Shown in pieces: positions 10,789 to 21,711 of a stretch of DNA of 64,000 bases. The notes under the pieces were generated by a model, which saw only the letters and a list, made by a program, of their open reading frames with translations, made no database searches and was not told where the DNA came from. Each line of letters begins with the position of its first letter. Position 1 is the first letter of the stretch. The DNA comes from Isoetes taiwanensis (taxonomy: Eukaryota > Streptophyta > Lycopodiopsida > Isoetales > Isoetaceae): contig JAJEKV010000006.1 in NCBI GenBank assembly GCA_021234155.1, forward strand, positions 28,779,746 through 28,843,745, written 5' to 3'. A program made the position numbers and the translations under genes.

Positions 10789-11167
10789 CTCTCCTTTCCT
10801 TTGCTTTTCATTTCCATGTGATTTGGTGGCCTAGAGGAGATGTTTGAATCAACACCCCTTCGAACTCGTCTTTCCAATTCGCTCATCAGGGCATCCAGAA
10901 TATCTTGGGGCACACTGCCAATGAAATTTTCAAGTCTTCCTATAATGGGCTCATCAGTTGAACCTTCTTTTCCCTGGCCAGAACCGTTGGAAGATACTGG
11001 AGAGAAAATAAAATAGAATATTACCAAACCAAAATGAAAATGAATGCACCGAGAAATCGTAGTAAATTCCCTGACAAATAAAAAAATGGAAAGAATTTCT
11101 GGCTAGTTTTGTGAATATTTCTAAAACCTTTTCATAACTTACTGATGGGCTCTGATGATGCCGAAGA
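10789..11167 (-). CDS. Two exon-like segments of an unknown minus-strand gene
   Basis: Exon-like pieces lie at 11143-11167 (between a TTGCAG acceptor and GTAAGT donor) and at 10789-10996 (CTCCAG acceptor, GTAACA donor). The larger reads EPIIGRLENFIGSVPQDILD followed by ALMSELERRVRRGVDSN and a basic tail MEMKSKGKER. Helical, charged and bounded by good splice signals, but I do not recognise the family. Probably the upstream part of the gene whose further pieces lie at 8440-8695 and 7247-7473. Confidence 0.42.
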
Positions 11168-11523
11168 CTGCAATGTGAAGAAAACGGAGGTGCAGACAAT
11201 CCTCTACCCGAGAATCAAGATTTAAAGCTCGAGGTAGGTGCATAATGGCGCCAACGTTTTTTTAATGATAGCTTTTTAGTTTCACTTGTTTTTTTCTTCC
11301 TTCTTGCCCTTAATCCATAAATTCGCTCCCTCCCCCTTGCTTTTTTATGATCATGGTTTTGTTTTTTTTTTTCCTTGCCCAATTCTAGAAAATAGTTTTC
11401 AAATATACCATTTTCCTATATACTTTTATACTTATTTGTATTTTTTTATTTTGTACAATGCTTTCATTCAAGATGGTTTTCCACTACTTATGTTCATTAA
11501 AATTAGTGAGCAGGTTTAAAACA

Positions 11524-13757
11524 ATGTCAAGTTCTAATTCTAGCAATGTGAGGGGTGATTGCTTGCCACATCGCATATTAACGAAATTATCATCTTCATC
11601 ATCACATGGAGCCTTATCAAAACCATCGTCCTCATCGTCATCGTCATCGTCATCTCATCAACCAAGTAGAAAACGAGTTAGACGAGATCCAAGTAGAACT
11701 TTCTATCTCCGTCGGGGCAGTTGTTGGTGCAACAAATGTAAAGGGAAGACAAATCGATCCTATCGGGTTCGTCAAGAACATGAGAAAAAGTATGGTCTTT
11801 GCCAAAGCCGACCAAGCCAAATTGATGAAGGACATGATCCTGAACAAGATGAAAATAGTGTAAGTTGCTCTAATAGACTAATATTTTTTACTATTATGTT
11901 ATCTTCCCATTATAAATTGCTTATATTTTCCTTCATAAATTTCTTATTTTCTTACCTTTGATTCTATTCTTTGTGGTCATATAGGCCTTAGAAGAAGTCT
12001 CTTGTTCACATAGTGCTTTCATTGGTGAAGCTGAGATTCACGATACCATTACAAATTTCTTTCCTATAAATGAACAAATTAGTGGACATGAAAACAATGA
12101 TGATGCACATGGAGATGACAATTCAACTAGGGAAAAGGCAGCATATCTCCATGATGAGGCAAGTAGGCCATTGTTCCCAAATGCTCGTGTTTCCCGTCTT
12201 GCGACATGTATGCTCATTCTAAATCTCCAACACAAAGTTGATTGGAGCAACAACAGCGTCTCTGAGCTTTTCAGGTACGTAAGTGCAAGTCGTTACGTTA
12301 AATTGAAATTTACGTGTGTATGCTTACTTGCCTTTTTTTGTAGTTTGCTTGACAAAATATTACCAGATGGGCATTGTCTCCCAAAATCCAGGAGGGAGGC
12401 TAGAGAGTTATTGCGTTCGTTTGTCATATATGCATGTGTTAATGATTGTATTTTGTTCCGCAATGATTATGCAAATCATCAATCATGTCCAAAATGTAAG
12501 GAAGTGCGTTATGAGGAAGATAGAAAGACAAAGGTGGCAAGAAAAGTGTTACGTCATATGCCTATTATTCCTCGCCTTCGACATATTTTTCGATCGCCGA
12601 CACGTTGTGCTTTACTCTTCATGACTATCCAGATTTTTCTGAAGCTTCAGGTATGATGTACTTGTATAATGCACTTGTATAATGCAAAATTATATCAAAC
12701 TTTAACTAGTATACCTATAATTCACTTTGTATTCCCCCTTGCAGGACTACAAACAAGTGGTGCATGTGGATGTCCAACTTGTGGGACCAGCTTAACATCT
12801 TATAAGTCAAAACACCTAAAAAAACAAATATATACTAGGCATAAGAAATACTTGACAGAGGGTCATCATGCACGTGGGTCCGATGAGACACCGAGGCCAA
12901 AGCGATGGACACCCCGGGATTGGTTGGATGCATGGAAGGAGATGAATCCCCATGTGAATTACTTGACAAGTTATGGAGATGCAAATGTAGAACTTCCTCC
13001 TGGAATGAAGAGATTATCTATGTTTTATAGGTTGGAATATTGGACTGACTTGGAGCTTGTTCATTTACTTGATCCGATGCACATCTTCAAAAATGTCAGT
13101 CATTCTCTTTGGAATCATTTAACAGGAGAATGGGAAACATTGGCTGCTAGAATGGATTTCAAAGAGCAGAAAAAAAAAAAAAATATTGGCCTGTTGAGAG
13201 CAAAGGCAGAAAAAGCTTAACATGGAAGCAGGGTTCATGGGTTTTGAGGAAGAAGCAACTTGTTGAAGTGAACAAGAGAATAGCAAAGGTACGCACCCCA
13301 ACTAGATATGGGGCCTCTTTGCGAAAGGCATTTACAAAAAAGGGTAGCCTCTCAGGATTTTAGTCGCATGATTGGCACAAGTTTCTTCAGGTATACTTCT
13401 GATTTTTATTCTCTCATTTCTTTTGATTAATTTATATTGCAACGTATTTAATTATACTTCATGAACGTTGCAGCATATACTACTATGTGTGATAGGGGAC
13501 TTCTTGAGCCCACAAGTGAGGAGCATTATATATCGATTGAGTAAATTTGCAAGATGGGTGTCTTCAAAGGAAATTGAAGTGGCTGAGATATCAAATATGG
13601 AGGAGGAAGTGATTCTATTGCTTTGTGACATTGAGAAAGAATTTCCCACCAGTTTTTTTGACCTACATGTACAACTAAACGTATTCTATGCAATTCTAAG
13701 TGTAATCAATAATGTACTTACATCTACAGGTACATCTGTTAATACACATTCCAAATG
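11524..13757 (+). pseudogene. CACTA (En/Spm) transposase, TNP2-like, spliced and degraded
   Basis: Exons fit at 11524-11859, 11985-12274, 12344-12650, 12745-13390 and 13474 to about 13757, all with GT-AG borders. Exon 1 has a poly-Ser tract and a CxxC pair (GSCWCNKCKGK). Exon 3 reads LPDGHCLPKSRREARELL and CVNDCILFRNDY with CPKCKEVRY, the TNP2 zinc-binding region, then VLRHMPIIPRLRHIF. Exon 4 has GACGCPTCG and LDPMHIFKNVSHSLWNHL. Exon 5 has FLSPQVRSIIYRLSKFARW and CDIEKEFPTSFFDLHVQL, the region downstream of transposase_21 (DUF4218-like). Roughly 100 residues of the catalytic core seem missing near 12600, where the frame shifts to TLHDYPDFSEAS. An A-run near 13171-13182 and a TAG before SHDWHKFLQ also break it. 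The 3' end stops at the LTR junction at 13760, which may be a rearrangement breakpoint. Confidence 0.87.
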
Positions 13758-13759
13758 AG

Positions 13760-15086
13760 ATAAGACCCTAAAAGGGAAACCCTTTCAGTCACTAGCCCCC
13801 ACAAGTCGGATTGGAGCAGCAGTGGACGTTTCCTCGCGTGAACAATAGCAGAGGAACCGACATTCCGTAGTAGCAGCTCGATCCAAGCCAGCAATCTCGA
13901 GATTCAGCAGCATGGACGCCTTCAGAGGAGCGGGAGCCAGCCAAGAAGCCGGTTAGTGGTTGATCCGATAGTTAGATCCGAGTTTTCAGCCCTCATTCCA
14001 TAGGATTAGTGTTCATTCTTAGCTATAGGCGACCCCTACAGCCTAAGAATAATAGATACTAACAAAGGAACCTAACCATGTATGATTAGGTAGATTAGAA
14101 TAGATGTATTCTATTGTTTCAGTTCTGTTGTGATGATATTGTGACATTCTATGCGCCACTCTTGTGTATTGGGAAGGGGGTAGAGACCCAGAGCCCAAGT
14201 AGTTGTATGATCATAGTTTTAGCCCATTAATTCCCAATTAGTGCGGCCTGTGCATAAGAGCCCGTCTGGCTGTGGGTGGCGGAGCTAGACCGGCTGACAA
14301 GGGAGGGCTTGTCTAATCACGGTTGATCCCGCTGGCGCGTAACGACGGCCGGGGAACGTTGTGAGCTAGGCCTAATACCCTGGCACTGCGTGAGGGCAGG
14401 GTATGGGCTCGACACTCGTGGGGTGATGCGTCATCTTCCAGTGAGTTCAAGTCGTATACGAGCAGTGGCTCTCTAGCTCGCCCGTGATTAGCATGAACCT
14501 TCTGGAGGAGAGTGATCTCCTCCTGCCTCATCGGGACTAGGGAGATGCAACCCAGTAGTAGTAGCCCTTCTGGCTATTCACCTGGCAGGCTACGGTCAGG
14601 CTCCAATACTTTTCAGCCTATCTGCAAAGTATGCACAGGAGGGGCGGATGGAGTGGACTACCCAACGGCCATGTTCCGATGCCAGCCAAATCCATTTGCC
14701 ATGAATTCTGTCTGCATTGCTATCTGGAGACCCCAAACTGTCAGTCGATCCCCATGAGTCTGAGCCTGGGTAGGATCTTCCCTATGTCATGTCGATGTAC
14801 TGATGTGTGATGCAGCTATTGTGATATGGTGGACCACGCTTCGAGGTGGGTATGTTATTATTGCTTGATGTCATGTGCTCATGTTTTGTTTACGCTTCCG
14901 ATGCTAGGTCGATCCCGAGGGAGACGGGATGAATGACACGTCCATTCTTCCCCGTCGGGTTCTTGGCCACCATCGAGAGCCCGATGTTAGGTGGACGGCC
15001 TCACATCAGCGGGCAGATGCTGGTTTGAGGGATGATCTCCAGTTTGTATACGATCGGGGCATCGTATATGAGCAGGGGCCGTCACA
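13760..15086 (+). mobile_element. 3' LTR, truncated at its inner (5') end
   Basis: It is homologous, in reverse orientation, to the inner 1.33 kb of the 5' LTR at 1122-2690. It begins abruptly within the LTR (CCCTAAAAGGGAAACCC) and lacks the first 230 or so bases, including the TGTGACGTTCC start. It ends with the correct CGTCACA terminus at 15086 and is not followed by a primer site, as expected for a 3' LTR. The next five bases are TGTTA, the complement of the duplication beside the 5' LTR. Confidence 0.87.
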
Positions 15087-15091
15087 TGTTA
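15087..15091. repeat. Target-site duplication TGTTA (partner at 2691-2695)
   Basis: Lies directly outside the 3' LTR terminus and is the reverse complement of TAACA outside the 5' LTR. Confidence 0.72.
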
Positions 15092-15840
15092 TTCTTAAGA
15101 TCTTTTATGTCCAAAGAATATTATTGTTTTCCTCTACCATCTTTTGATGTTTAACTTTTTTCGACATTTTAATCCAGCTCTTACACTCTTTGATTATGGA
15201 CTGGTGTTCCACTATAGCAGACAAAGTGAGATAATAGTGGGTAAAATCTCTACAAAAATCTCCATTGTTGAGCAAGGAACAATTCAGCCTAAAGGGGTAA
15301 TGTTTGGTTGGATATATCTTTACTGTCCAATATTTGAGGATAGTGGTCTCAAAGAATAATGGTATCAATCCATATGACAAGACAGTCATCTAAGCTTTGG
15401 ACGATAGGGTTAAAAATATAAAATCTATCCAGGGTGCAGAAAGTTCTATGTTAACCACTCTTTTATTGTACTAGGTGTATTTCGTGTTGACCGATAGAAT
15501 GTAATCCAGGTTATTGTTCTGGAGTAAATTATTCCATATGATCCTTTCGTGACTCGCCATACTGATTTTATTCCCAACCTTAAGATCCCATTAGGGGGAA
15601 TTATTAAAGTCCCCAGTAAGGGTCCAATCCCTAATATCTATTTGATCTGACATCCAATCATTGATCTCCTCCCAAATAAGGGATCTTTCATTGGAGTCTA
15701 TTGGGGAGTAGACATTTACAACTCCCAAAATCTTGTTTTCAATTTTGATCTTAATAAAATTGATCATAAGTTTCCAAGTTTGGCATATGTTCGAGGGATT
15801 CAATTTCTTCTTCCTCTCAAGCCATGCTTTGGATGCTCAC
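15092..15840 (-). pseudogene. LINE endonuclease domain fragment
   Basis: The minus-strand frame reads ENKILGVVNVYSPIDSNER, then SLIWEEINDW and DWTLTGDFNNSP. This is the conserved apurinic-like endonuclease stretch of plant LINE ORF2 (NVY.P....R...W and GDFN). Further down, broken by stops and frame changes, come HERIIWNNLLQNNNLDYIL and HYPFRLNCSLLNNGDF, the C-terminal part of the domain. It ends at the LTR target duplication at 15091. The probable continuation is the fragment at 2696-2950. Confidence 0.78.
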
Positions 15841-16136
15841 CAAGCTCTAAAGGGTTAATTGTACATGTAGGTATTACAGGTGGACATGACAAAGTATCCA
15901 ATTACAAGAATGTTGCAAAACAACAATAAATGAACAAAAATTTCTAAGAGGAGGTTGACCTCCCTTAACCACTTGTCGGAGAAAGTTAAATAAAATTGAG
16001 GGGAATATAACGACAGGAGTGTGTTCAGGCAGGAATTTGATAGCCTTTACCCTTTTGTGATGTATTTCCATAGTTGAGCAATCTTATTGCAAGAACGAAA
16101 AGATGCTCAGAAGTGCAGGATTGAGATATCATAACA
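15841..16136. other. Intergenic, nothing recognised
   Basis: Contains one minus-strand open frame (15874-16071, 65 residues) with hydrophobic stretches and no known motif. Confidence 0.5.
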
Positions 16137-17535
16137 TATATATGTTCTTATGTTTGTCCTCCTGAATCCGGCCGTTGATCCGAGATCCTACGGCTCACGT
16201 GGCTTTGGGACGTATCCTACGGCCCAGATGGCTTGGGAGTTTGTGTCCGATTATATGTAAGCGATCCTACGGTCCAGGTTGATCTGATCCTGATCGTCGG
16301 TCTGAGATCCTACGGCTCACGTTGCTTTGGGACACATCCTACGGTGCACATGGCTTTGGGAATTATATGTAATCGATCCTACGGTCTAGGTTGATCCGAT
16401 CCTGATCGTCGATGCGAGATCTTATGGCTCACGTGGCTTGGCACATATCTTACGGTGTACATGACTTTGGGAATTATATGTAATAGATCCTATGGCTCAT
16501 ATTGCTTTAATTATTGTCACGTGGTGAGATCTTGACCCTTGATCGGGTCCAAGATCCTACGGCCCAAGTTGAATGCTCATTCCTTAAGAAAAGACTTTTA
16601 AAATTTTTACGTTGTGTGGGGGATTTAAACCGTGGCCATTGACCTCCAAACCCCCCATTCTAATCACTAGACCAAGCATTAATTCTATAAACAATTTATG
16701 TTTCAAATATACTTAAGGGTTTGTTCCCATTAAGATAAAATAGACTATAACATTCTAGCTAATTCAAGAAAGTTCTAGAATGTTCTGGAAGGCTCTAGAA
16801 AGTTCTAGAATCTTCTAGAAAGTTCTAGAACATAAGAGAATCTAGGGGAGATCTAAGAAAATTCTTCCAGAAAGTTCCAAACTGTTCTAATAAGTTTTAG
16901 AATGTTCTAAAATGTAGGGGAATCTACGGGAATGTAAGGAAATCTAGGGAAATACTTCCAGAAAGTTATAGAATATATTGAAAGTCTTAGAATGTTCTAG
17001 AAAATGTAAAGGAATCCAGTAGAATCTAATAGAATCTAAGAAAATCTTATAAAATGTAAGAGAATCTAGGAAAATATTTATAAGCCTAAGGGAATCTCTT
17101 AAAATCTAGGGGATTTAAGGGAATCTTCATAAAATCTAAGGGAATCTAAAAAAATGTTGATGAAAGCTTAGAGTATCTAGGGGAATCTTTATAGAATCTC
17201 TTTGAATCTCATATAATGTAAGGGAACCTAGGGCAATCTCATAAAGTCTAAAGGGATCTAAGGGAATCTAAAGGAATCTAGGGGGATCTTCATAGAATCT
17301 TGGAGAATCTACGGAAATCTAATGGAATCTAGAGGGAATCTTATAAAATTTAGAGGAATCTCCATGAAACCTCCAAGAGAACCTTGGTAGAATCTTAGAG
17401 AATCTATGAATTTAGAGTATTCTCAAGAGATTCTTTTAGAATGTAGGACACGACAAGAACTTACACGTAGGAACATGCTAAAACTCGGACGTGCACCGTA
17501 GGACGCATTAAGTTTCTTGTATATATATATATATG
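16137..17535. repeat. Degenerate G-box/TCTAGAA repeat element, copy 1
   Basis: It starts TATATATGTTCTTATG and ends near GTTTCTTGTATATATA. The first 400 bp repeats phrases such as GATCCTACGGCTCACGTGGC and TCCTACGGCCCAGATGG. CACGTG (G-box) is intact at 16196-16201 and recurs near 16427. The centre holds a tRNA-like module (16617-16680). The last 750 bp is a degenerate array of TTCTAGAATGTTC and GGAATCTAAGG motifs. The same arrangement recurs at 25693-26800 with matching ends. No protein coding. Class unknown, presumably non-autonomous. Confidence 0.75.
16617..16680 (-). repeat. tRNA-derived (SINE-like) module, copy 1
   Basis: On the minus strand a box-A-like GGTCTAGTGATTAGAATGGG is followed by a box-B-like GGTTTAAATCCCCC. 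Box B is degraded relative to GGTTCGAATCC in the copy near 26060. It has the form of an RNA polymerase III internal promoter from a tRNA, but no complete cloverleaf is present. Confidence 0.5.
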
Positions 17536-19591
17536 TGCACTTCTTGGAATCGTTTGAATGGAAGGATATGGTCTTCCATATTATGCAGTTTATTTCTAAT
17601 CTTCTAATCTCTTGGTCTTCAGACAGATTTTGTATTACCTAAATTTGTTTGTAATTGAAGAAGTTTTTGTACCTAATCAGCTACCATTGGCAGAATCTTG
17701 GTAGTTACCAATATTTATAAGTGGTGACAAAATGTGTTTTTAAAGATGATTATCTATTGGGGCAAATGCGATTTTGGCGATGAAAGATCAAAAACGACTT
17801 GGAGCAGATTCAACACTTTGAGTTTATCAAGAATTTCACAGCAAGTCCCAAACTCAGAATGGCTCCATTTCGCATGCATTCCTTATTTAATCTCTGCGCA
17901 AGAGATATAATAGGGCTAGTTATTGCAGATTCCTTGAGTTCTATCAAGTGCAGACATACAGTGTTCTAAATACAGCTGCAGGAGTTCCAGATAAGTCATT
18001 TCACATTTCTTAACCATTTCTAGATACTTATTGCATTCCAGTCATGGCATTTGCATCATCCATATGCTCTTTTATTATCCCTAAGTGTGAAATAATTCTT
18101 ACTTGTATTTCTTGGTGGAGGATTCCTTGTTTGTGGTCTTTTGTCCAGGAATTAACAATGAATTTTTATTGGGACAAATGCTTACATAAGCTCACATTTG
18201 TTGCAGGGATTGTTAAAATTTGACATCAGTGCAATTACCTTCTTTGGAGCTTGCAGCCACTAACTTCAGAGAAATGCCAAGCCAAAATTATAGCTGCAAA
18301 AAATGCGACTTCTTCTCCAGAATTGTGTCAGGATAGCACACTGAGTGTCATATTATGTTTAGTACTGACCTTGCCCTAAGAGAGCGCAATTACCTTCTTT
18401 GGAGCTTGGAGCCACTAACTTCAGAGAAATGCTACTGATGACATGATATCATATTTAGGAAAATGCTTGCTCAAAACACTTTTGTGCTAAAATGGCCCAT
18501 TTGTACTTTAGAGTAGCACAATTGGTGCTAACCTTGTCACAGATCTCAAGACCTTTTTGGATACAGGAATAAAGGCACCAATATTTGAAGGAATGTTCTA
18601 TATGTGTATACATTTGTGCTGAGCTGCATCTCTTGTAGATTTCATGGTGCAATGCAATGCCACACAATTGTTGGCTGCCTTCTAATAGGAGAAATCTTAC
18701 GCAGACATCTGCAAAAGCACAAATATGTTTGCTGCATTTTAACAACTACAACAACAGATGGACACTCCACAGACCTCCACTTGTGTAGTTTCATGCTCAG
18801 AATTTGGAGATAATGTATGGCATGCAGAAAGCCAAACACTTGTTGCAAGCATGCTCAGAAGAAACAGCATGCTCAGATGGCGAAGAAACATGATTCTGCT
18901 CGGGTCTCCATTCTAGGGTAAATGCGTTGCTGGCCATATTTTAACAGACCATTAGCAAAAAATGATAGCATGGTATTTCTTATGACCACTTTGTAGAATG
19001 TCATTTTGCAGCATGAACATTCAATAGAGTGAACTACGGGCAGAGCAAGGAGAGCTGAAAATATCAATATTAATGATTTTCTTGTGTTATAGATTGGCCC
19101 AAATTTTATTGTGACAGCCTCTTGTACATGAAGCTTTTCTGGATTTTAAATATGGAGCTGTGCCTTGCTCTTGCTAATAAAGCTCTTTGGATTAAAATAT
19201 GGAGCTGATGACATTACGAGAATCTCCGCAACCTATCAAGTCACATGGTATTTCTTATTGCAGTCACATATATTATCAAAGATATGGCTACAATGATTTG
19301 AAGGATATGATTGGGTTCAACTTCCATGCCATAAGTATGCTATTGTTCCACTATTACATGCATAAAATGCATCTTTCAGCATTCTAATTTAGAGGGTTTA
19401 GATTACTTTCATTCTCACTAGATCATCATAGTGATTGCTTTTATTTCTAATTTTGTCATCCAATGGAATCATTAAAATTCCCAATGGTTCATCATCCACT
19501 ATCATTCACCATGTGTTATCGATATCATTGTTTTGTGGTGTTGTAATGTTATGAATCCTTTTTGGCCCTGAAGGGGCTCGAAATTTTTTTA
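17536..19591. other. Intergenic; short direct repeat only
   Basis: No gene recognised. A 44-bp phrase (starting GCAATTACCTTCTTTGGAGC, ending TTCAGAGAAATGC) occurs at about 18232 and 18388. AT-rich, with many short random ORFs on both strands. Confidence 0.6.
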
Positions 19592-20033
19592 CTATAACAC
19601 GACCATATAACAATACGTAACATTGAACCATTACATCCATCACTCAAAAATTAAATTCCCCCTAAAACCTCCTTTGGTTTGGGTGCATATTCACACGGGG
19701 CGTTATATAGGGCAGCGAGAGCCTCTAAAAACTTACATACATGTGCAAAATTAACACCATTAAGCACATTCCCTCAAATCTTATAGTATTTTGCAAACCT
19801 CAATATACAGTATACAAAAACTTGTACAGGCATACCCCACAAACGAGGATCGTTATGTACAGTCGAGATCAAGGAATAAGGGGCAAATAGGCCTATCCGA
19901 CAGCTCTCGATGCCCGGAGTAACCCCCCGTGTGAATATGCACCCAAACCAAAGGGGGTTTTAGGGGGAATTTAATTTTTGAGTGATGGATGTAATGGTTC
20001 AATGTTACGTATTGTTATATGGTCGTGTTATAG
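19592..20033. mobile_element. MITE with 109-bp terminal inverted repeats and TA duplication
   Basis: A 442-bp element. The left arm (19592-19700, starting CTATAACACGACCATATAAC) and the right arm (19925-20033) are inverted copies. By eye I find a single mismatch over 109 bp (CCTCC against CCCCC). TA flanks both ends, as in Tc1/mariner (Stowaway) insertions, although the TIR ends are not the usual CTCCCTCC. The 224-bp centre has no ORF. The near-identity of the arms suggests a recent or well-maintained element. Confidence 0.87.
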
Positions 20034-21711
20034 TATCATCCCTTCTAGTTGCATTTTCTTAAGTATAACGAGAAGCCTTCATGCTAAAGCCAAGGTGGCC
20101 ATGTGCAGATGCCATAGCATTCCACAAAATCACATCATTTCTTTTATATCTCTTTTATATTTCTAGTACATTAAAGACAGTTGGTGTGGTCGTCACAGTT
20201 GGTTGATCCAACAATTCACATTTTGTACATTCTGGCCATAAAAACATTCGTTTCTAGGCCATCAAATATTATACAGACATGATTATTTCACCTTAGAGCT
20301 TTGCTGTACATGCAGTCAGAAATGATAACATTAGTTTAGAAAATGCTAACGTTAAGTTACTTTATCTAGATTCTCTCCATGCACATACATTTGCTAGAAA
20401 TAATGCAAGTCTTCATTTCCATCTTTTTCTTGTGCACGTCATATGATTATAATAGTCCAAGTTACCACATTTGGCACTATACATTTTTGGTGCATCTGTT
20501 TAAATTCCAAGGCATGAAAGATGTTCATGCCTCACATGTACTTTTGAATTTCATCAAATCATAAGTCTTCCAACTTCTACATTTGGTTGATTGAATAAAT
20601 GCAGGGCATATGTTGCATTTATAATAGTCCAAGAAATCAGATTTCTATGGTAAAGGAACATCTTGAGAGTTACGTGCTCAAAAATAAATTTGCCACATAT
20701 ATATCCTGTTTAGAACCACTTTTCAAATGTGGGCATGTGATGTCTTGCAATCTAATAGTGCCTTGGCACTGGAAGATCAATTATATGAATAATACAATTT
20801 TGAGTCAGGCAATTATTTGGGGATGCCTTTGTTCAACCATCCTGTATAAAAAATGACACCAGCTAATTTTTACATCCTAATGCGTCAATCGGCAAATGGG
20901 CCAAGTAATCAGAAAGCAACATGATGTTGGATTAAATTACTGAGTGCTTAGTAAAATATTTCACTTGGCATATAAACAAGAATTACTTGAGCAGAACTAA
21001 CATTATGGAAAATACAAAGCATGATTGATGTGTAATCGAAGCTTGGTGTTTACGTAACCAACGAAAAAAAAAAGCAACGAATCTACTTGAACCATTAAGG
21101 GGGTAGTTGCAAAACCTACTTCGGACACGACTGCCGCCCTCATTGCATTCTATTTCATGACAGCTTCTACTCCATCTAGGGTAACCACTCTACTCCGCTT
21201 TCTATTCAATAAGAATTAAGATTATGAAAGCAAAGATCTAATATCCATTTTTGTAATGAATACTACAAGAGAAGGGTGCTTGTTTCGTCAAGTATAACGT
21301 CAAAATTGTTGACACAAATAGAACCTTCAGAACTCCCATTCTTGTCACATCCTTGACGTTGTACATGACGCGATCATTTGCTGCAAAGTTATCACCAGGG
21401 TGACAACCATTGCATCAACCTTGTGCCGTGATCGTTTGCCACAATAGTTGACATAATGGCCATTTGTAACCATGTTGCAACACCAGAGTGGCAAATATAG
21501 CATCAATGTTTTTACTATCCAATATATTCTCAAAATAGCATCAAACTTTGCAAGAAGTTTATCGCATTATCTTGACAATATTTTTGGCACTAGAGCAACA
21601 CACTTGCAACAAAAGAATTAGGATATGTAAGTTCATTTTTTCACATATGTGTGGCAAGCTAAAAACCAAGATTGCATATATGTTTTGTCCACATTTCAAC
21701 ATATTTGTGTC
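20034..21711. other. Intergenic, nothing recognised
   Basis: About 1.7 kb of AT-rich sequence with short random ORFs. I see no transposon termini or conserved motif before the LTR at 21712. Confidence 0.55.

Noticed and set aside
16137-17535. CRISPR-like or satellite array
   Set aside because: Repeats are degenerate, of variable length and without spacers; plant nuclear context.
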